Assembly (NCBI GenBank): GCA_018402075.1
Contig: JAGYJP010000006.1
Location: forward strand, 1-64,000
DNA length: 64,000 bases
Direction: 5' to 3'
Origin: Candidatus Nanopelagicales bacterium
Lineage (GTDB): Bacteria > Actinomycetota > Actinomycetes > S36-B12
Numbering within the stretch: the stretch's first letter is position 1; each line of letters starts with the position of its first letter. This document shows positions 42,468 to 53,891 of the stretch, in pieces. Under the pieces are notes generated by a model. It did not search any database. It was not told the origin of the DNA and was given only the letters and a program-made list of their open reading frames with translations. The position numbers and the translations under genes are program-made.

Positions 42468-44899
42468 TGACAATCACCAATGATCCACAGACCAGCAATT
42501 CGGGTGTCGCCCCGGCACAGGATCTGGTCAATATTGTCATTGATGGTGTTGAGATGGCAGTGCCTAAAGGCACCCTTGTTATTCGCGCTGCGGAGCAAAT
42601 TGGGATTGAAATCCCCAGGTTCTGTGATCACCCATTGCTCACTCCGGTAGCTGCATGCCGTGCCTGCCTTATTGAAATCGATGGGGTTCCCAAGCCACAA
42701 CCGGCATGTGCGCAAACAGTCTCCGATGGCATGAATATCAAGACCCAGCATTCATCCGAAATTGCACGCGTTGCCCAAGAAGGTGTCATGGAATTCCTTC
42801 TGGTCAACCATCCCCTTGATTGCCCTATCTGCGATAAGGGGGGTGAATGCCCACTACAGAACCAAGCCATGAGCGTCGGTCGTCCTGAGTCTCGCTTTGA
42901 AGGTGAGAAGCGCACCTTCCCCAAACCCATTAACGTCAATGCCCAGATCCTCCTTGACCGAGAGCGCTGTGTCTCTTGTGCTCGCTGCACCCGCTTCGCC
43001 GATGAAATAGCCGGTGACCCGTCATTGGAGTTACTGGAGCGCGGTGCTCAACAACAGGTCGGAACCGCTGACGATCAACCATTTGATTCTTATTACTCGG
43101 GCAACACCGTGCAGATTTGTCCGGTCGGTGCCCTCACAAGTGCTTCCTATCGATTCCGGTCGCGTCCCTTTGATTTGGTCTCAGTGCCCACCACCTGTGA
43201 GCACTGCGCATCAGGGTGTTCACTGCGCACCGATTACCGCCGCGGAGTCGTTACTCGCCGGTTGGCATGGGATGACCCCGAAGTAAATCAAGAGTGGAAT
43301 TGCGACAAAGGGCGCTTCGCATTTGCTTATCTGCGCTCAGGCCGCATTGAACTGCCACTTGTTCGTGAAAATGGTGAACTGCGTCCGGCCTCCTGGCCGG
43401 AGGCAATGTCTATTGCCGCCGAAGGCTTGGCACATGCGAGTTCAGGATCAGGTTCACGTGCGGGTGTTCTTATTGGTGGTCGTTCCACCCTTGAAGACTC
43501 ATATGCCTACTCAAAGTTTGCCCGTACGGTTTTGTCAACAGACAATATTGACTTCCGTGCTCGGGCAGCCAGTGCTGAAGAAGCACAGTTCCTTGCCAGC
43601 AATATTGCCGGTCGCACCTTGACAACCACCTATCGCAATCTCGATTCAGCAAGCAACGTTCTCATGGTCGCTTTCGAGCCCGAAGACGAATCACCCATTG
43701 TTCTGCTTCGCCTTCGTGCAGCGGTCAAGAATGGAACCCGGGTGCACACAATCGCACCGACCTATTCACTGGGAAGCCACAAACTCGATGCACACTGGAT
43801 TCAATGCGCACCCGGCGCCGAGGCGACTGCAATCGGATCACTCGATGCAGATCTGCGCACCGCCCTGAGTCAACCGGGTGCGGTGGTTCTTGTCGGTGAA
43901 CGTGCAGCGTCCATCCCTGGCGCACTTAGCGCCGTCAGTGCACTCGTTGCCAGTACAGGTGCCCACCTCGGGTGGATTCCGCGCCGCGCAGGTGAACGTG
44001 GTGCACTTGAAGCTGGAGCAATTGCCGGGCTGCTGCCATCTGGCCGTCCCATCACCGATCCCGAAGCTCGTACACAAGTTGCGAAAGTTTGGAACGTTGA
44101 TCCGCAGTCCCTGCCGCAGACAGGTATCAGCGGAGCAGAATTAATCTCCGCGATTGCCAACAAGAAGATTTTGGCCATTGTGACCGGGGGAGTACAAGCT
44201 GCTGATCTTCCCGAGGGTGCAGAACTCCTCGCGGCACTTGATTCGGCTGAATTCGTAGTTGCCCTTGAAACCCACCACTCAGAAATAACCCAACGAGCCG
44301 ATGTCGTCTTCCCCGTTGCGGTAGTGACGGAGAAAGCCGGAACCTTCATGGATTGGGAGGGCCGCGCCAAGCCATTCGCCGAGGCCCTGCGCGATGCACT
44401 CACGCTTTCGGATGCAGGCGTCCTCGCCATGTTGGCAAGTGCATCAGGACACACCTGGACCGGCGATACCCGCGCCCTGCGCTCCGAATTCGCCCAACTG
44501 TCCAGCTGGCAAGGTGCTCACCCCGCTGCACCATCGGTTGCACCTGCAGCCGCAGACAATCAATCTGGATTCACATTGGCCACCTGGCGCCAACTTCTTG
44601 ACTCTGGACTCATGCAGGAAGGCGAACCACATTTGGCCGCGACAGCTCGACCAAGTGTCGTGCGTATCTGTGCAACAGACTCTGCGGCACTGGGATCACC
44701 GGCCGCACTCACCGTGAGCGGCCCCAAGGGCAGCGTTACTCTTCCCACCGAAGTGGCCGAGGTAGTACAGGGCACGGTGTGGCTGCCCATGAACTCACCT
44801 GACTCACATATATATGAGCAACTAGGTTGTGGCTACGGTGACTCGGTGAATGTCACCGCGGCTGCCACCAGCGTCCTCACCACAGGAGGTGGCGCATGA
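42467..44899 (+). CDS. nuoG: NADH-quinone oxidoreductase subunit G
   Basis: An 810-residue Fe-S subunit. The N-terminal [2Fe-2S] ferredoxin domain has PRFCDHPLL and CRACLIEI, then [26 protein letters not shown] and a molybdopterin-oxidoreductase-like region starting at [13 protein letters not shown]. The C-terminal half is degenerate relative to active molybdoenzymes, as usual for NuoG. ATG 42467 follows the nuoF stop directly; the frame is open 62 codons further upstream but only as a nuoF shadow. Overlaps nuoH by 4 bp. Confidence 0.96.
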   Translation: MTITNDPQTSNSGVAPAQDLVNIVIDGVEMAVPKGTLVIRAAEQIGIEIPRFCDHPLLTPVAACRACLIEIDGVPKPQPACAQTVSDGMNIKTQHSSEIARVAQEGVMEFLLVNHPLDCPICDKGGECPLQNQAMSVGRPESRFEGEKRTFPKPINVNAQILLDRERCVSCARCTRFADEIAGDPSLELLERGAQQQVGTADDQPFDSYYSGNTVQICPVGALTSASYRFRSRPFDLVSVPTTCEHCASGCSLRTDYRRGVVTRRLAWDDPEVNQEWNCDKGRFAFAYLRSGRIELPLVRENGELRPASWPEAMSIAAEGLAHASSGSGSRAGVLIGGRSTLEDSYAYSKFARTVLSTDNIDFRARAASAEEAQFLASNIAGRTLTTTYRNLDSASNVLMVAFEPEDESPIVLLRLRAAVKNGTRVHTIAPTYSLGSHKLDAHWIQCAPGAEATAIGSLDADLRTALSQPGAVVLVGERAASIPGALSAVSALVASTGAHLGWIPRRAGERGALEAGAIAGLLPSGRPITDPEARTQVAKVWNVDPQSLPQTGISGAELISAIANKKILAIVTGGVQAADLPEGAELLAALDSAEFVVALETHHSEITQRADVVFPVAVVTEKAGTFMDWEGRAKPFAEALRDALTLSDAGVLAMLASASGHTWTGDTRALRSEFAQLSSWQGAHPAAPSVAPAAADNQSGFTLATWRQLLDSGLMQEGEPHLAATARPSVVRICATDSAALGSPAALTVSGPKGSVTLPTEVAEVVQGTVWLPMNSPDSHIYEQLGCGYGDSVNVTAAATSVLTTGGGA

Positions 44900-46239
44900 G
44901 CGGCTCACAGTTTGGGCTTTTTGGTACCGACCCGTGGTGGTTGGTGATCCTGAAGGCTGTCGCGATTTTTGCCCTCCTGGTACTGATCACCCTGTTCACC
45001 ATCTGGTGGGAACGTCGAGTGGTCTCCCGCATGCAAAATCGAATCGGCCCTAATCGTGTCGGACCTCAGGGCCTATTGCAGTCCCTCATGGATGGTTTCA
45101 AGCTTGCCTTTAAAGAAGAAATTATTCCTAAATCTGCACATGTTGCCGTCTACTGGATTGCGCCGGTCATTTCGGCTACAGCAGCCTTCCTTGCATTTGC
45201 GGTTATTCCATTCGGACCAACAGTGTCTATCTTTGGCGTGGAAACCCCACTGCAATTAACTGATTTCCCAGTTTCCGTTCTCTATGTCCTCGCCATTGCA
45301 TCCATCGGTGTGTACGGCCTGGTGCTCGCGGGTTGGTCATCAGGATCCACCTACCCGCTACTTGGCGGATTACGCTCCACCGCTCAGGTGATCTCCTATG
45401 AAATCGCCATGGGCCTGTCCTTTGTTGCGGTGTTCTTATTCGCCGGCTCCATGTCAACATCAGAAATTGTCATCAAACAAGAACCAATTTGGTTCGCGGT
45501 AATCCTGCTTCCATCATTCTTGATTTATGTCACTTCCATGGTTGGCGAAACAAACCGTGCACCATTTGACCTTCCTGAAGCAGAAGGTGAACTTGTTGGT
45601 GGATTCCACACCGAGTATTCATCGTTGAAGTTCGCCATGTTCTTCCTCGCCGAGTACATCAACATGGTCACCGTATCCGCGCTCGCCACCACGCTTTTCC
45701 TCGGCGGTTGGCTGGCCCCATGGCCACTGTCGCTGTGGGAGTCCGCAAACACCGGTTGGTGGCCCGTCCTGTGGTGGTTCATTAAGGTCCAACTCTTTAT
45801 CTTCATGTTCATTTGGTTGCGCGCCACACTTCCGCGTTTGCGTTATGACCAGTTCATGAAATTCGGCTGGAAAGTTCTGATCCCCGCGTCACTTCTCTGG
45901 ATTTTCATTGTGGGCGCAGCACGAGTATTCCGCGACGACATCAGTGTCACCAATGAGCAACTGCTGATTGTTGGAGCAATCATCATTGTGGTTCTCCTGG
46001 TGGGATCGTGGCTCCTGCAGCTTCGTTCCAATAAAAAGCAAGAGCGCATCGATGCTGAACTTGAAATCCAGGCTGCTGAGCCATTTGACCCCATGGCCGG
46101 CGGCCATCCAGTCCCACCCATGCCCGGTCAGCGATTCGAATACACACCACGTCGAGTGCTGGCAGCCAGTGCCGCGGTGCAAAAGGACTCGGCAATTGGT
46201 GCGGGCGAATCTGCAGAACAGGAGACCGACAATGCCTGA
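44896..46239 (+). CDS. nuoH: NADH-quinone oxidoreductase subunit H
   Basis: A 447-residue membrane subunit with eight or more helices that closes the quinone chamber. Marks: [20 protein letters not shown] at the start and the acidic loop [17 protein letters not shown]. The C-terminus extends about 70 residues past the last helix, polar and Pro/Ala-rich, as in actinobacterial NuoH. Overlaps nuoI by 8 bp. Confidence 0.96.
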   Translation: MSGSQFGLFGTDPWWLVILKAVAIFALLVLITLFTIWWERRVVSRMQNRIGPNRVGPQGLLQSLMDGFKLAFKEEIIPKSAHVAVYWIAPVISATAAFLAFAVIPFGPTVSIFGVETPLQLTDFPVSVLYVLAIASIGVYGLVLAGWSSGSTYPLLGGLRSTAQVISYEIAMGLSFVAVFLFAGSMSTSEIVIKQEPIWFAVILLPSFLIYVTSMVGETNRAPFDLPEAEGELVGGFHTEYSSLKFAMFFLAEYINMVTVSALATTLFLGGWLAPWPLSLWESANTGWWPVLWWFIKVQLFIFMFIWLRATLPRLRYDQFMKFGWKVLIPASLLWIFIVGAARVFRDDISVTNEQLLIVGAIIIVVLLVGSWLLQLRSNKKQERIDAELEIQAAEPFDPMAGGHPVPPMPGQRFEYTPRRVLAASAAVQKDSAIGAGESAEQETDNA

Positions 46240-46792
46240 ACTACCCGCAGCGGTTCGCGGATTTGGGGTTACCTTCGGAACAATCTTTAAGAAGGTTGTC
46301 ACCGAGCAATACCCCGAAGATGCCACGAAGTACCCACCCAAGCCCCGTTTCCATGGGCGCCATCAGCTCAACCGGTGGGCCGATGGCCTGGAAAAGTGCA
46401 TTGGGTGTGAGTTGTGCGCTTGGGCATGTCCGGCTGATGCAATTTTTGTCGAAGGCGCTGACAACTCAGATGAAGAACGCTTCTCACCGGGTGAGCGCTA
46501 CGGTCGCGTGTACCAAATCAATTACCTGCGCTGTATTTTCTGCGGCCTGTGTATTGAGGCCTGTCCCACTCGAGCACTCACCATGACAAATGAATTTGAA
46601 TTGGCAGACTCGAATCGGGCAGATTTAATCTATGAAAAAGAGGATCTCTTGGCGCCACTTTTGCCTGGCATGATTGCACCACCTCATGACATGGTGCCTG
46701 GTACAACTGATCGGGATTATTACGCAAATGAGATCAAGGGCTCAGTACCTGAGCAGCAGGTGTCTGCGGATCGCGAGCGGAAGAACACATGA
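46232..46792 (+). CDS. nuoI: NADH-quinone oxidoreductase subunit I
   Basis: A 186-residue ferredoxin-type subunit with two [4Fe-4S] motifs: [12 protein letters not shown] and [12 protein letters not shown]. It passes electrons to NuoB. ATG 46232 lies within the end of nuoH; the longer frame is the nuoH shadow. A second, shorter NuoI-like protein occurs at 55853. Confidence 0.96.
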   Translation: MPELPAAVRGFGVTFGTIFKKVVTEQYPEDATKYPPKPRFHGRHQLNRWADGLEKCIGCELCAWACPADAIFVEGADNSDEERFSPGERYGRVYQINYLRCIFCGLCIEACPTRALTMTNEFELADSNRADLIYEKEDLLAPLLPGMIAPPHDMVPGTTDRDYYANEIKGSVPEQQVSADRERKNT

Positions 46793-47562
46793 CCAATCTC
46801 GGCGAAGCAGTTGTGTTTTGGATTTGTGGTGGTCTTGCCGTTGTCGGCGCCCTGGGCATGATCCTTTCTCGCAAGGCCGTGCACAGTGCACTTTTCCTCG
46901 CCATGACCATGATCAATCTGGCTGTTCTTTACATTGCCAACTCTGCGCCCTTCCTTGGAATGGTGCAGATCATTGTTTATACCGGCGCCGTCATGATGCT
47001 CTTCCTCTTTGTGCTGATGGTGGTCGGTGTTGATTCATCCGATTCACTGATCGAAACAATTCGTGGACAGCGATTGGCAGCGATTCTCTTTGGACTGGCA
47101 CTTGGCACCCTGCTCGTTGCCATTGTGGGTACGGCAATTGTCGACATGCCCGACCGCGGCCTCGAAGAAGCAAATGCCGCTTATGGCGGAAATGTGGAGG
47201 GTCTTGCAGATCTGATCTTCAGTGACTATCTCTTGGCATTCGAGGCCACAGCCGCACTCTTGATCACAGCAGCTATCGGTGCACTTGTACTCACTCATCG
47301 AGATCGTTGGCAGGTCAAGAAGTCTCAGCGGGAGTTATCTGAGGGCCGGTTCATGGTCGGTGCCGGACACCCTGGCAATAAGCCCAGCCCCGGTGTGTAT
47401 GCCCGCCACAACGCGGTGAACACCCCGGCAATCCTCCCCGACGGTTCATTGGCTCTTGATAGTGTTCCCGCTCCGGTACGCGGCCGCGATGACTCACTTC
47501 TTATTGATCACCGCCAGATCTCTGAAGTAGTTGAACTGTCTGAAGACGGTGAAGACAAGTGA
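46789..47562 (+). CDS. nuoJ: NADH-quinone oxidoreductase subunit J
   Basis: A 257-residue membrane subunit with five helices in the first 165 residues, including the family motif [20 protein letters not shown] near 45-64. The last 85 residues are a polar cytoplasmic tail, as in other actinobacteria. Overlaps nuoI and nuoK by 4 bp each. Confidence 0.95.
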   Translation: MTNLGEAVVFWICGGLAVVGALGMILSRKAVHSALFLAMTMINLAVLYIANSAPFLGMVQIIVYTGAVMMLFLFVLMVVGVDSSDSLIETIRGQRLAAILFGLALGTLLVAIVGTAIVDMPDRGLEEANAAYGGNVEGLADLIFSDYLLAFEATAALLITAAIGALVLTHRDRWQVKKSQRELSEGRFMVGAGHPGNKPSPGVYARHNAVNTPAILPDGSLALDSVPAPVRGRDDSLLIDHRQISEVVELSEDGEDK

Positions 47563-47858
47563 ACCCCACCAATTACATTCTCCTGGCATCACTTCTATTC
47601 ACCATTGGCGCAGTCGGTGTACTTGTTCGCCGCAACGCAATTATTGTTTTTATGTCGGTGGAGCTCATGCTTAACGCGGCCAATCTTGCCTTTGTTGCCT
47701 TTGCGCGCATGAACGGAAATCTCGATGGCCAAACTGTTGCCTTCTTCGTCATGGTTGTCGCAGCCGCCGAAGTTGTTGTGGGCTTGGCCATCATCGTGAC
47801 CGTTTTTAGAACTCGACAATCCGCATCTATCGACGAACCAAATCTGCTCAAGTACTAG
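47559..47858 (+). CDS. nuoK: NADH-quinone oxidoreductase subunit K
   Basis: A 99-residue, three-helix subunit. The conserved Glu residues of the proton path are visible in [14 protein letters not shown] and [16 protein letters not shown] start overlapping nuoJ. Normal family length. Confidence 0.96.
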   Translation: MNPTNYILLASLLFTIGAVGVLVRRNAIIVFMSVELMLNAANLAFVAFARMNGNLDGQTVAFFVMVVAAAEVVVGLAIIVTVFRTRQSASIDEPNLLKY

Positions 47859-47884
47859 TAAGAACCAAGGAATAGGACAAGACC

Positions 47885-49774
47885 GTGACCGTAATGCCTG
47901 TTGAGGGAGTTTTATCCCTTATTTGGCTTCTCATTGCATTGCCGCTGGCGGGCGCAGTAATTCTGCTGTTCACCGGTAAGCAGTCCAATAAGTGGGGCCC
48001 CTATTTGGGAGTCTTGACCGTTGTGGCGTCCGCGGTACTTGGCGTCCTGATGCTGATCGCCATGCTGGATCTCCCGGTCCAGGAGCGCACCATTACCCAA
48101 GTTGCGTATCAGTGGGTTTTTGTTGGTCAATTTACCGTCGACGTCGCTTTCCAATTAGATCAACTGTCCTTGGTCTTTGTTCTGCTGATCACGATCGTGG
48201 GCAGCCTGATTCACATTTATTCTTTGGGCTACATGGCGCACGACCCCGATAAGCGCAAGTTCTTTGGCTACCTGAACCTGTTTGTGGCTGCCATGCTGTT
48301 GCTGGTTCTGGCCAATAACTACCTCCTGCTGTATGTGGGTTGGGAAGGTGTGGGTCTGGCCAGTTATCTGCTCATTGGTTTTTGGCAATCCAAGAAGTCT
48401 GCCGCCGCTGCCGCGAAGAAAGCTTTCATCATTAACCGCGTGGGCGATGTTGGCCTGAGCCTGGCCATCATGCTGATGTTTGTCACCTTTGGCTCCGTCA
48501 CGTTCTCCGATGTCTTCGGTTCGGCGACCAATGCATCTGAAGGCACTCTGACGGCACTCGGCTTATTACTTCTGTTGGCAGCGGCGGGTAAGTCCGCGCA
48601 ATTCCCCCTGCAGGCGTGGCTCCTCGATGCCATGGAGGGCCCCACACCTGTGTCGGCGTTAATCCACGCAGCGACCATGGTGACAGCAGGCGTGTACCTG
48701 ATCGCACGCAGTAACGTGATTTACAACAACGCTGAGGTTGCCGCAACTGCCGTAATTGTTGTTGCGTTGATCACCATCTTCATGGGTGCAATTATCGGTT
48801 CGGTTAAAGATGACATTAAGAAGTCACTTGCCGGTTCCACCATGAGTCAAATCGGATACATGATGCTTGCAGTTGGTCTTGGTCCCATTGGCTATGTCTT
48901 TGCAATCTTCCACCTGCTCACTCACGGTGTCTTTAAAGCGGGGCTATTCCTTGGTGCTGGATCGGTTATGCATGGCATGAACGATGACGTCAACATGCGT
49001 CGTTACGGTGCGTTGCGCAGTGTCATGGTGATTACGTTCATAACGTTCATGGCTGGCTATCTAGCAATTATTGGTATTCCACCGTTCTCTGGTTTCTGGT
49101 CCAAAGACGAAATCGTCCACGCAGCATTTGAACGCAATGCGTTTATCGGTACCGCGACCGTTCTCGCGGCGGGCATCACCGGTTTCTACATGACCCGAAT
49201 GGTGGCCATGACCTTCTTCGGCAAGAAGCGCTGGGAACCAGATGTGCACCCACACGAGTCTCCCAAGATCATGACAATTCCGCTCATCATTTTGGCCATT
49301 GGTTCCACATTCCTAGGCATGGCGTTGCTGTTCTGGGGCAATATCGAGTCGTGGCTTGAACCTGTTGTCGGCTATGAAAGCCAACCCACACCACTACCCA
49401 CGAGTGCATACATTGTGATCACATTGGTGGTGGTGATCATTGGTGCGATCATCGGATGGATTACTTACGCCCGCAGAGAAGTGCCCATTCTTGCGCCTCG
49501 CGGTAACTGGCTCACTCGTGCTGCGCGTAAGGATCTTTATGGCGATGCCCTCAACCATGCTCTCGTGGTGGCTCCGACAAATTATGCATCGCGCTCGCTT
49601 GTGTGGTTTGACAGTCGAGTAATTGATGGCTTTGTCAACGGTTCCGCAGCGGTTGTCGGTGGCCTCTCCGGCCGAATGCGGCGCACCCAATCCGGATTCA
49701 TTCGCTCTTATGCATTGTCCATGGTGGGCGGCGCGGTCTTGGTGATCGTCGCTCTAGTGTTGGTGAGGATCTAG
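47885..49774 (+). CDS. nuoL: NADH-quinone oxidoreductase subunit L
   Basis: A 629-residue antiporter-like subunit with about 16 helices; the key pumping residues lie in [17 protein letters not shown] and the broken helix [10 protein letters not shown], followed by [15 protein letters not shown]. It carries the long lateral helix near the C-terminus. GTG start 26 bp after nuoK. One-base overlap with nuoM. Confidence 0.96.
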   Translation: MTVMPVEGVLSLIWLLIALPLAGAVILLFTGKQSNKWGPYLGVLTVVASAVLGVLMLIAMLDLPVQERTITQVAYQWVFVGQFTVDVAFQLDQLSLVFVLLITIVGSLIHIYSLGYMAHDPDKRKFFGYLNLFVAAMLLLVLANNYLLLYVGWEGVGLASYLLIGFWQSKKSAAAAAKKAFIINRVGDVGLSLAIMLMFVTFGSVTFSDVFGSATNASEGTLTALGLLLLLAAAGKSAQFPLQAWLLDAMEGPTPVSALIHAATMVTAGVYLIARSNVIYNNAEVAATAVIVVALITIFMGAIIGSVKDDIKKSLAGSTMSQIGYMMLAVGLGPIGYVFAIFHLLTHGVFKAGLFLGAGSVMHGMNDDVNMRRYGALRSVMVITFITFMAGYLAIIGIPPFSGFWSKDEIVHAAFERNAFIGTATVLAAGITGFYMTRMVAMTFFGKKRWEPDVHPHESPKIMTIPLIILAIGSTFLGMALLFWGNIESWLEPVVGYESQPTPLPTSAYIVITLVVVIIGAIIGWITYARREVPILAPRGNWLTRAARKDLYGDALNHALVVAPTNYASRSLVWFDSRVIDGFVNGSAAVVGGLSGRMRRTQSGFIRSYALSMVGGAVLVIVALVLVRI

Positions 49775-51360
49775 TGAACAACTTTCCATGGTTAACCACC
49801 ATCGGTGTAATCCCGCTGATCGGCAGCGTGATTGTCATGTTGGTGCCCAAAGCAAATGCGGCACTTGCGAAGTCCGTTGCACTCTTCTTCTCACTCGTAA
49901 CCTTGGGTGCCTTCATTGCCATGGCGCTCCAGTTCGAAGGCAACTCCACCGAACAATTCCAATTCACCGAGAGTTATTCGTGGATTCCCGCATTCGGCAT
50001 CAATTTCTCACTGGGCATTGATGGCATTGCCTTGGTCCTCATTGCCCTGGCCGCCACGCTCGTGCCCGTTGTTATTTTGGGTGGCTGGACAGAAGCTGCG
50101 GATGCCCAAGGCAGTGTTAAGGGGTACTTCGCACTGATCCTGGTCCTCGAGACCCTCATGATCGGCGTGTTTGCCGCCACAGATGTCTTCCTGTTCTACG
50201 TCTTCTTTGAAGCCATGCTCATTCCGGTGTATTTCATGATCGGTCGCTACGGCGGGCCACAAAGGTCCTATGCAGCCGTCAAGTTCCTGATCTACAGCCT
50301 GGTGGGCGGCCTACTCATGCTCGCTGCCCTCGTGGGTCTTTATGTTGTCTCCTTCCAAATGACAGGAGTCGGAACATTTGACTTCACCACTTTGGTCGGT
50401 CTCGATATTGATCCGGATCTTCAAAAGTTGCTGTTCATGGGCTTCTTCTTGGCATTCGCTATCAAAGCGCCACTGTGGCCATTCCACACCTGGCTACCCG
50501 ATTCGGCTGCCCAAGCACAGCCGGGAACATCTGTTCTTCTGATTGGTGTACTGGACAAAGTCGGAACATTCGGAATGCTGCGCTATTGCTTGGAAATCTT
50601 CCCTGATGCCAGTGAGTTCTACGCCCCGTTTGTCATTACATTTGCGGTGATCGGCATCTTCTATGGGGCATTCGTGGCCTTGAAACAGACCGATATGCGA
50701 AGACTCTTCGCCTATTCCTCCATGTCTCACTTCGGTTTCATCATTCTCGGCATCTTCGTATTCACCACGGTGGGTCAAACCGGTTCGGTTGTTTACATGG
50801 TGGCTCATGGTCTGTCCACGGCGGCGTTATTCATCGGTGCCGGCTATCTCATGACCCGTCGAAATGGATCAGCACAACTTTCGTCCTTCGGCGGAGTGAA
50901 CAAGGTCGCCCCCGTACTTGCAGGGTTCTTCCTGATCGCCACACTCTCCAGCTTGGCACTTCCGGGCATGGTGTCTTTCATTGGTGAGTTCATGGTGCTG
51001 TTGGGCACCTTCCAGAAGTACATGTGGGTGGGTGCCATTGCAACGGTTGGCATTGTGATCACCGCCGCCTATGCGTTACGCGTGTACCAAAAGACCATGA
51101 CCGGCCCACTGAATCCCGACTTGACCAATATGAAAGATCTCAACGGACGCGAGATCACAGCACTGGTGCCGATTTCCGCCATGATCATCATTTTGGGTGT
51201 ATTCCCTGCGCCGCTGCTGAACGTTATTGAGCCCGCGGTCGATCGAACCATGATCACCATAGGTGCCACCGACCCTGAAATTACGGTCGGCCTTTCATCC
51301 AACGCCGCAAGCGCGATTTCACCCAACGCCGCAAGCGATATAGAAGGGATTGTGGAGTGA
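49774..51360 (+). CDS. nuoM: NADH-quinone oxidoreductase subunit M
   Basis: A 528-residue antiporter-like subunit. Conserved motifs: FFEAMLIPVYFMIGRYGG, FAIKAPLWPFHTWLPDSAAQ and RRLFAYSSMSHFGFI. The C-terminal tail contains a twofold 8-residue repeat S[S/P]NAAS[A/D]I encoded by a 24-bp tandem duplication. Overlaps nuoN by 4 bp. Confidence 0.96.
   Translation: MNNFPWLTTIGVIPLIGSVIVMLVPKANAALAKSVALFFSLVTLGAFIAMALQFEGNSTEQFQFTESYSWIPAFGINFSLGIDGIALVLIALAATLVPVVILGGWTEAADAQGSVKGYFALILVLETLMIGVFAATDVFLFYVFFEAMLIPVYFMIGRYGGPQRSYAAVKFLIYSLVGGLLMLAALVGLYVVSFQMTGVGTFDFTTLVGLDIDPDLQKLLFMGFFLAFAIKAPLWPFHTWLPDSAAQAQPGTSVLLIGVLDKVGTFGMLRYCLEIFPDASEFYAPFVITFAVIGIFYGAFVALKQTDMRRLFAYSSMSHFGFIILGIFVFTTVGQTGSVVYMVAHGLSTAALFIGAGYLMTRRNGSAQLSSFGGVNKVAPVLAGFFLIATLSSLALPGMVSFIGEFMVLLGTFQKYMWVGAIATVGIVITAAYALRVYQKTMTGPLNPDLTNMKDLNGREITALVPISAMIIILGVFPAPLLNVIEPAVDRTMITIGATDPEITVGLSSNAASAISPNAASDIEGIVE
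51295..51342 (+). repeat. In-frame 2 x 24-bp duplication at the nuoM 3' end
   Basis: Units 51295-51318 and 51319-51342 share 20 of 24 positions by eye and encode SSNAASAI-SPNAASDI beyond the last membrane helix, seven residues before the stop. Confidence 0.8.
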
Positions 51361-52892
51361 ACACATTCACCGCCCCGCTAATTGATTACTCCGCATTGGG
51401 CCCCATCTTGATTGTTGTTGGTGCGGCACTTGTTTCCGTATTGGTTGAAGCACTTGTTCCCCGGGGAGCTCGCCGCTTCCTGCAGATGGTGCTCACATTC
51501 GGTAGTTTGATTGCTGCCTTTGTTTGGTTGGTCAGTATTCGCGATACCCGAGTGATCACCGGCGATGGCGCAGTAGCCATTGACGGCCCAGGTCTGGTTA
51601 TGCAGGGCACAATTCTGCTACTCGCAATCTTTGGAGCCATGCTGATTTCAGAACGTTCCTTGGATTCCATGGGCGACTCTTTTGCGCCACGGGCCTCTGC
51701 ACTTCCTGGTTCGGTGGATGAACGCGAACTTGCCGCCCGCGGGTTCACCCAAACGGAAATCTGGACTCTTTATCTCTTCGCGGTCACGGGCATGTTGTTG
51801 TTTGTGGTGGCAAATGATCTCTTGATCATGTTTATTGCCCTCGAGATCATGTCGCTACCGCTCTACTTGATGGTCGGCATGTCTCGTCGTCGTCGCCTGC
51901 TGTCCCAAGAAGCTGCCTTGAAGTATTTCGTGCTGGGTGCATTTGCATCCGCATTCTTTATCTTCGGTGCCGCCTTGGTATACGGGTACACGGGCACAAT
52001 TTCACTGCCAGAGATTTCTGACAGCATTTCTGCGAGTACAGGTGGCACGGGATTGATCCTGATCGGCCTGGCCATGCTTCTTGTCGGGTTGTTCTTCAAA
52101 GTCGGTGCGGTGCCATTCCACCAGTGGACCCCAGATGTCTACCAAGGCGCACCCACACCCATTACCGGTTTCATGGGTGCAGCGGTCAAAGTTGCTGCCT
52201 TCGGCGCGCTCATGCGGTTGCTCTATGTGGGCTTTAGTGGCATGCAGTGGGACTGGGAAATCATTATTTGGATTGTCGCGATTTTGAGCATGGTGGTGGG
52301 TTCGCTCATTGCTATCACCCAGAGTGATATCAAACGAATGTTGGCGTACTCTGCGGTTGCCCAATCGGGTTTCATCCTGGTGGGTGTGGCCACGACCACC
52401 GCAGCGGGCATTGCGGCCGTCATGTTCTATTTGATCGCCTATGGATTTGTCACGATTGGTGCTTTTGCGGTTATTTCCATGGTCCGTGATTCATCGGGTG
52501 AGGCCACCCACCTATCCAAATGGGCGGGCTTGGGCAGAAAGTCACCCATGGTGGCTGCGGTCTTCAGTATTTTCATGCTGTCCCTGGCCGGTATTCCATT
52601 GACCAGCGGGTTTGTGATCAAGTTCAGCGTATTTGCTGCGGCAATCGAAGCCGGTGCAACTTGGCTGGTCCTGGTCGCAGTGGGAGCCAGCGTGATCGCT
52701 GCATTCTTCTATGTGCGCGTCATTGTGGTCATGTTTTTCACAGCCCCCAACGAAAAAACAGCCACCGTGGCCATCCCTTCAGCCTTCACCACCATTGCCC
52801 TGGCGGCCGGCGCCACCATCACGATTGTGCTCGGAGTCATCCCCGAGCCGCTCATCGAGTTGGTATCAAATGCCGGCATATTCATTCGGTAG
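51357..52892 (+). CDS. nuoN: NADH-quinone oxidoreductase subunit N
   Basis: A 511-residue antiporter-like subunit with 14 or so helices. Marks: IALEIMSLPLYLMVG, LKYFVLGAFASAFFIFGAAL, AVPFHQWTPDVYQGAPTPI and KRMLAYSAVAQSGFI. Last gene of the nuo operon. idsA follows 12 bp later but has its own leaderless-type -10 box. Confidence 0.96.
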   Translation: MNTFTAPLIDYSALGPILIVVGAALVSVLVEALVPRGARRFLQMVLTFGSLIAAFVWLVSIRDTRVITGDGAVAIDGPGLVMQGTILLLAIFGAMLISERSLDSMGDSFAPRASALPGSVDERELAARGFTQTEIWTLYLFAVTGMLLFVVANDLLIMFIALEIMSLPLYLMVGMSRRRRLLSQEAALKYFVLGAFASAFFIFGAALVYGYTGTISLPEISDSISASTGGTGLILIGLAMLLVGLFFKVGAVPFHQWTPDVYQGAPTPITGFMGAAVKVAAFGALMRLLYVGFSGMQWDWEIIIWIVAILSMVVGSLIAITQSDIKRMLAYSAVAQSGFILVGVATTTAAGIAAVMFYLIAYGFVTIGAFAVISMVRDSSGEATHLSKWAGLGRKSPMVAAVFSIFMLSLAGIPLTSGFVIKFSVFAAAIEAGATWLVLVAVGASVIAAFFYVRVIVVMFFTAPNEKTATVAIPSAFTTIALAAGATITIVLGVIPEPLIELVSNAGIFIR

Positions 52893-52898
52893 TACCTT
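52893..52898 (+). promoter_or_regulatory. -10 box of a leaderless promoter (idsA)
   Basis: TACCTT directly follows the nuoN stop and ends 6 nt before the ATG at 52905. Confidence 0.55.
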
Positions 52899-52904
52899 GG
52901 TCAC

Positions 52905-53891
52905 ATGATCGGGGCATTCGAGTCGGTAGACCCAGTCCTCGAGGAACGCATTTCCACGAGTCTGGATTTGGTGGAGCAGCAGCTCCTGTCATCTGTGCAC
53001 AGTGAGTACCCATTCGTCACCGAGACCTCGAGGCATTTGGTGGTTGCGGGCGGCAAAAGATTTCGCCCAATTTTGACTTTGCTCGCTTCCGAATTCGGCG
53101 ATCCACACGCTCCGGGTGTTGTTCCTGCCGCGGTTGTTGTTGAACTCACTCACCTTGCCACCCTGTACCACGACGATGTCATGGACGAAGCAACTCTGCG
53201 TCGCGGTGCGCAGAGTGCAAACTCGCGCTGGGGTAACACGGTCGCAATTTTGACCGGTGATTTCCTTTTTGCACGTGCCTCACAAATCCTTGCCGATCTT
53301 GGACCAGAAGCCGTGCGTATCCAGGCGGAAACATTTGAGCGTTTAGTAACGGGGCAGATCAATGAAACCGTCGGTCCACTTGACGGCCAAGATCCGGTCA
53401 AGCATCACCTATCCGTACTCTCCGATAAAACCGGGTCGTTGATTGCAACGTCAGGTCGATTTGGTGCCATGCTCTCCGGTGCAGATTCTGAAACAGTAAA
53501 TGTTCTAACGGCATTCGGTGAGCGAATCGGTGTGGCATTCCAGTTGGCTGACGATATCGTGGATATCACTTCTGTGGCAGATCAATCAGGTAAAAACCCC
53601 GGTACTGATTTGCGCGAAGGTATTCCCACGCTGGCAGCGTTGATTGCGTTGTCCAAGTCGGATCCGGAAAGTGCCCGCCTGCGAGATCTCTTGTCACGGC
53701 CATTGCCAGACAATGACGAGCACGGTGAGGCTCTCGAATTGCTGCGCGCTCACGATTCATTAGAAGAGGCTCGTATAGAAGCACGTCGGTGGGCCGATGA
53801 ATCACGGCGCACACTTGATCCTCTCCCCGATATGCCTGCCAAGGCAGCGTTATCGGCGTTGTGTGACTACGTGGTCACTCGTACCGGCTAA
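52905..53891 (+). CDS. Polyprenyl diphosphate synthase
   Basis: A 328-residue trans-prenyltransferase that extends isoprenoid chains, here most likely the menaquinone side chain since it follows nuo and men genes. First Asp-rich motif YHDDVMDEATLRRG (about 88-101), second ADDIVDITSVADQSGKNPGTD (about 212-232, given in full family order), basic GGKRFRP near 46. Chain length is not readable with confidence. The stop overlaps that of convergent rarD. Confidence 0.92.
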   Translation: MIGAFESVDPVLEERISTSLDLVEQQLLSSVHSEYPFVTETSRHLVVAGGKRFRPILTLLASEFGDPHAPGVVPAAVVVELTHLATLYHDDVMDEATLRRGAQSANSRWGNTVAILTGDFLFARASQILADLGPEAVRIQAETFERLVTGQINETVGPLDGQDPVKHHLSVLSDKTGSLIATSGRFGAMLSGADSETVNVLTAFGERIGVAFQLADDIVDITSVADQSGKNPGTDLREGIPTLAALIALSKSDPESARLRDLLSRPLPDNDEHGEALELLRAHDSLEEARIEARRWADESRRTLDPLPDMPAKAALSALCDYVVTRTG

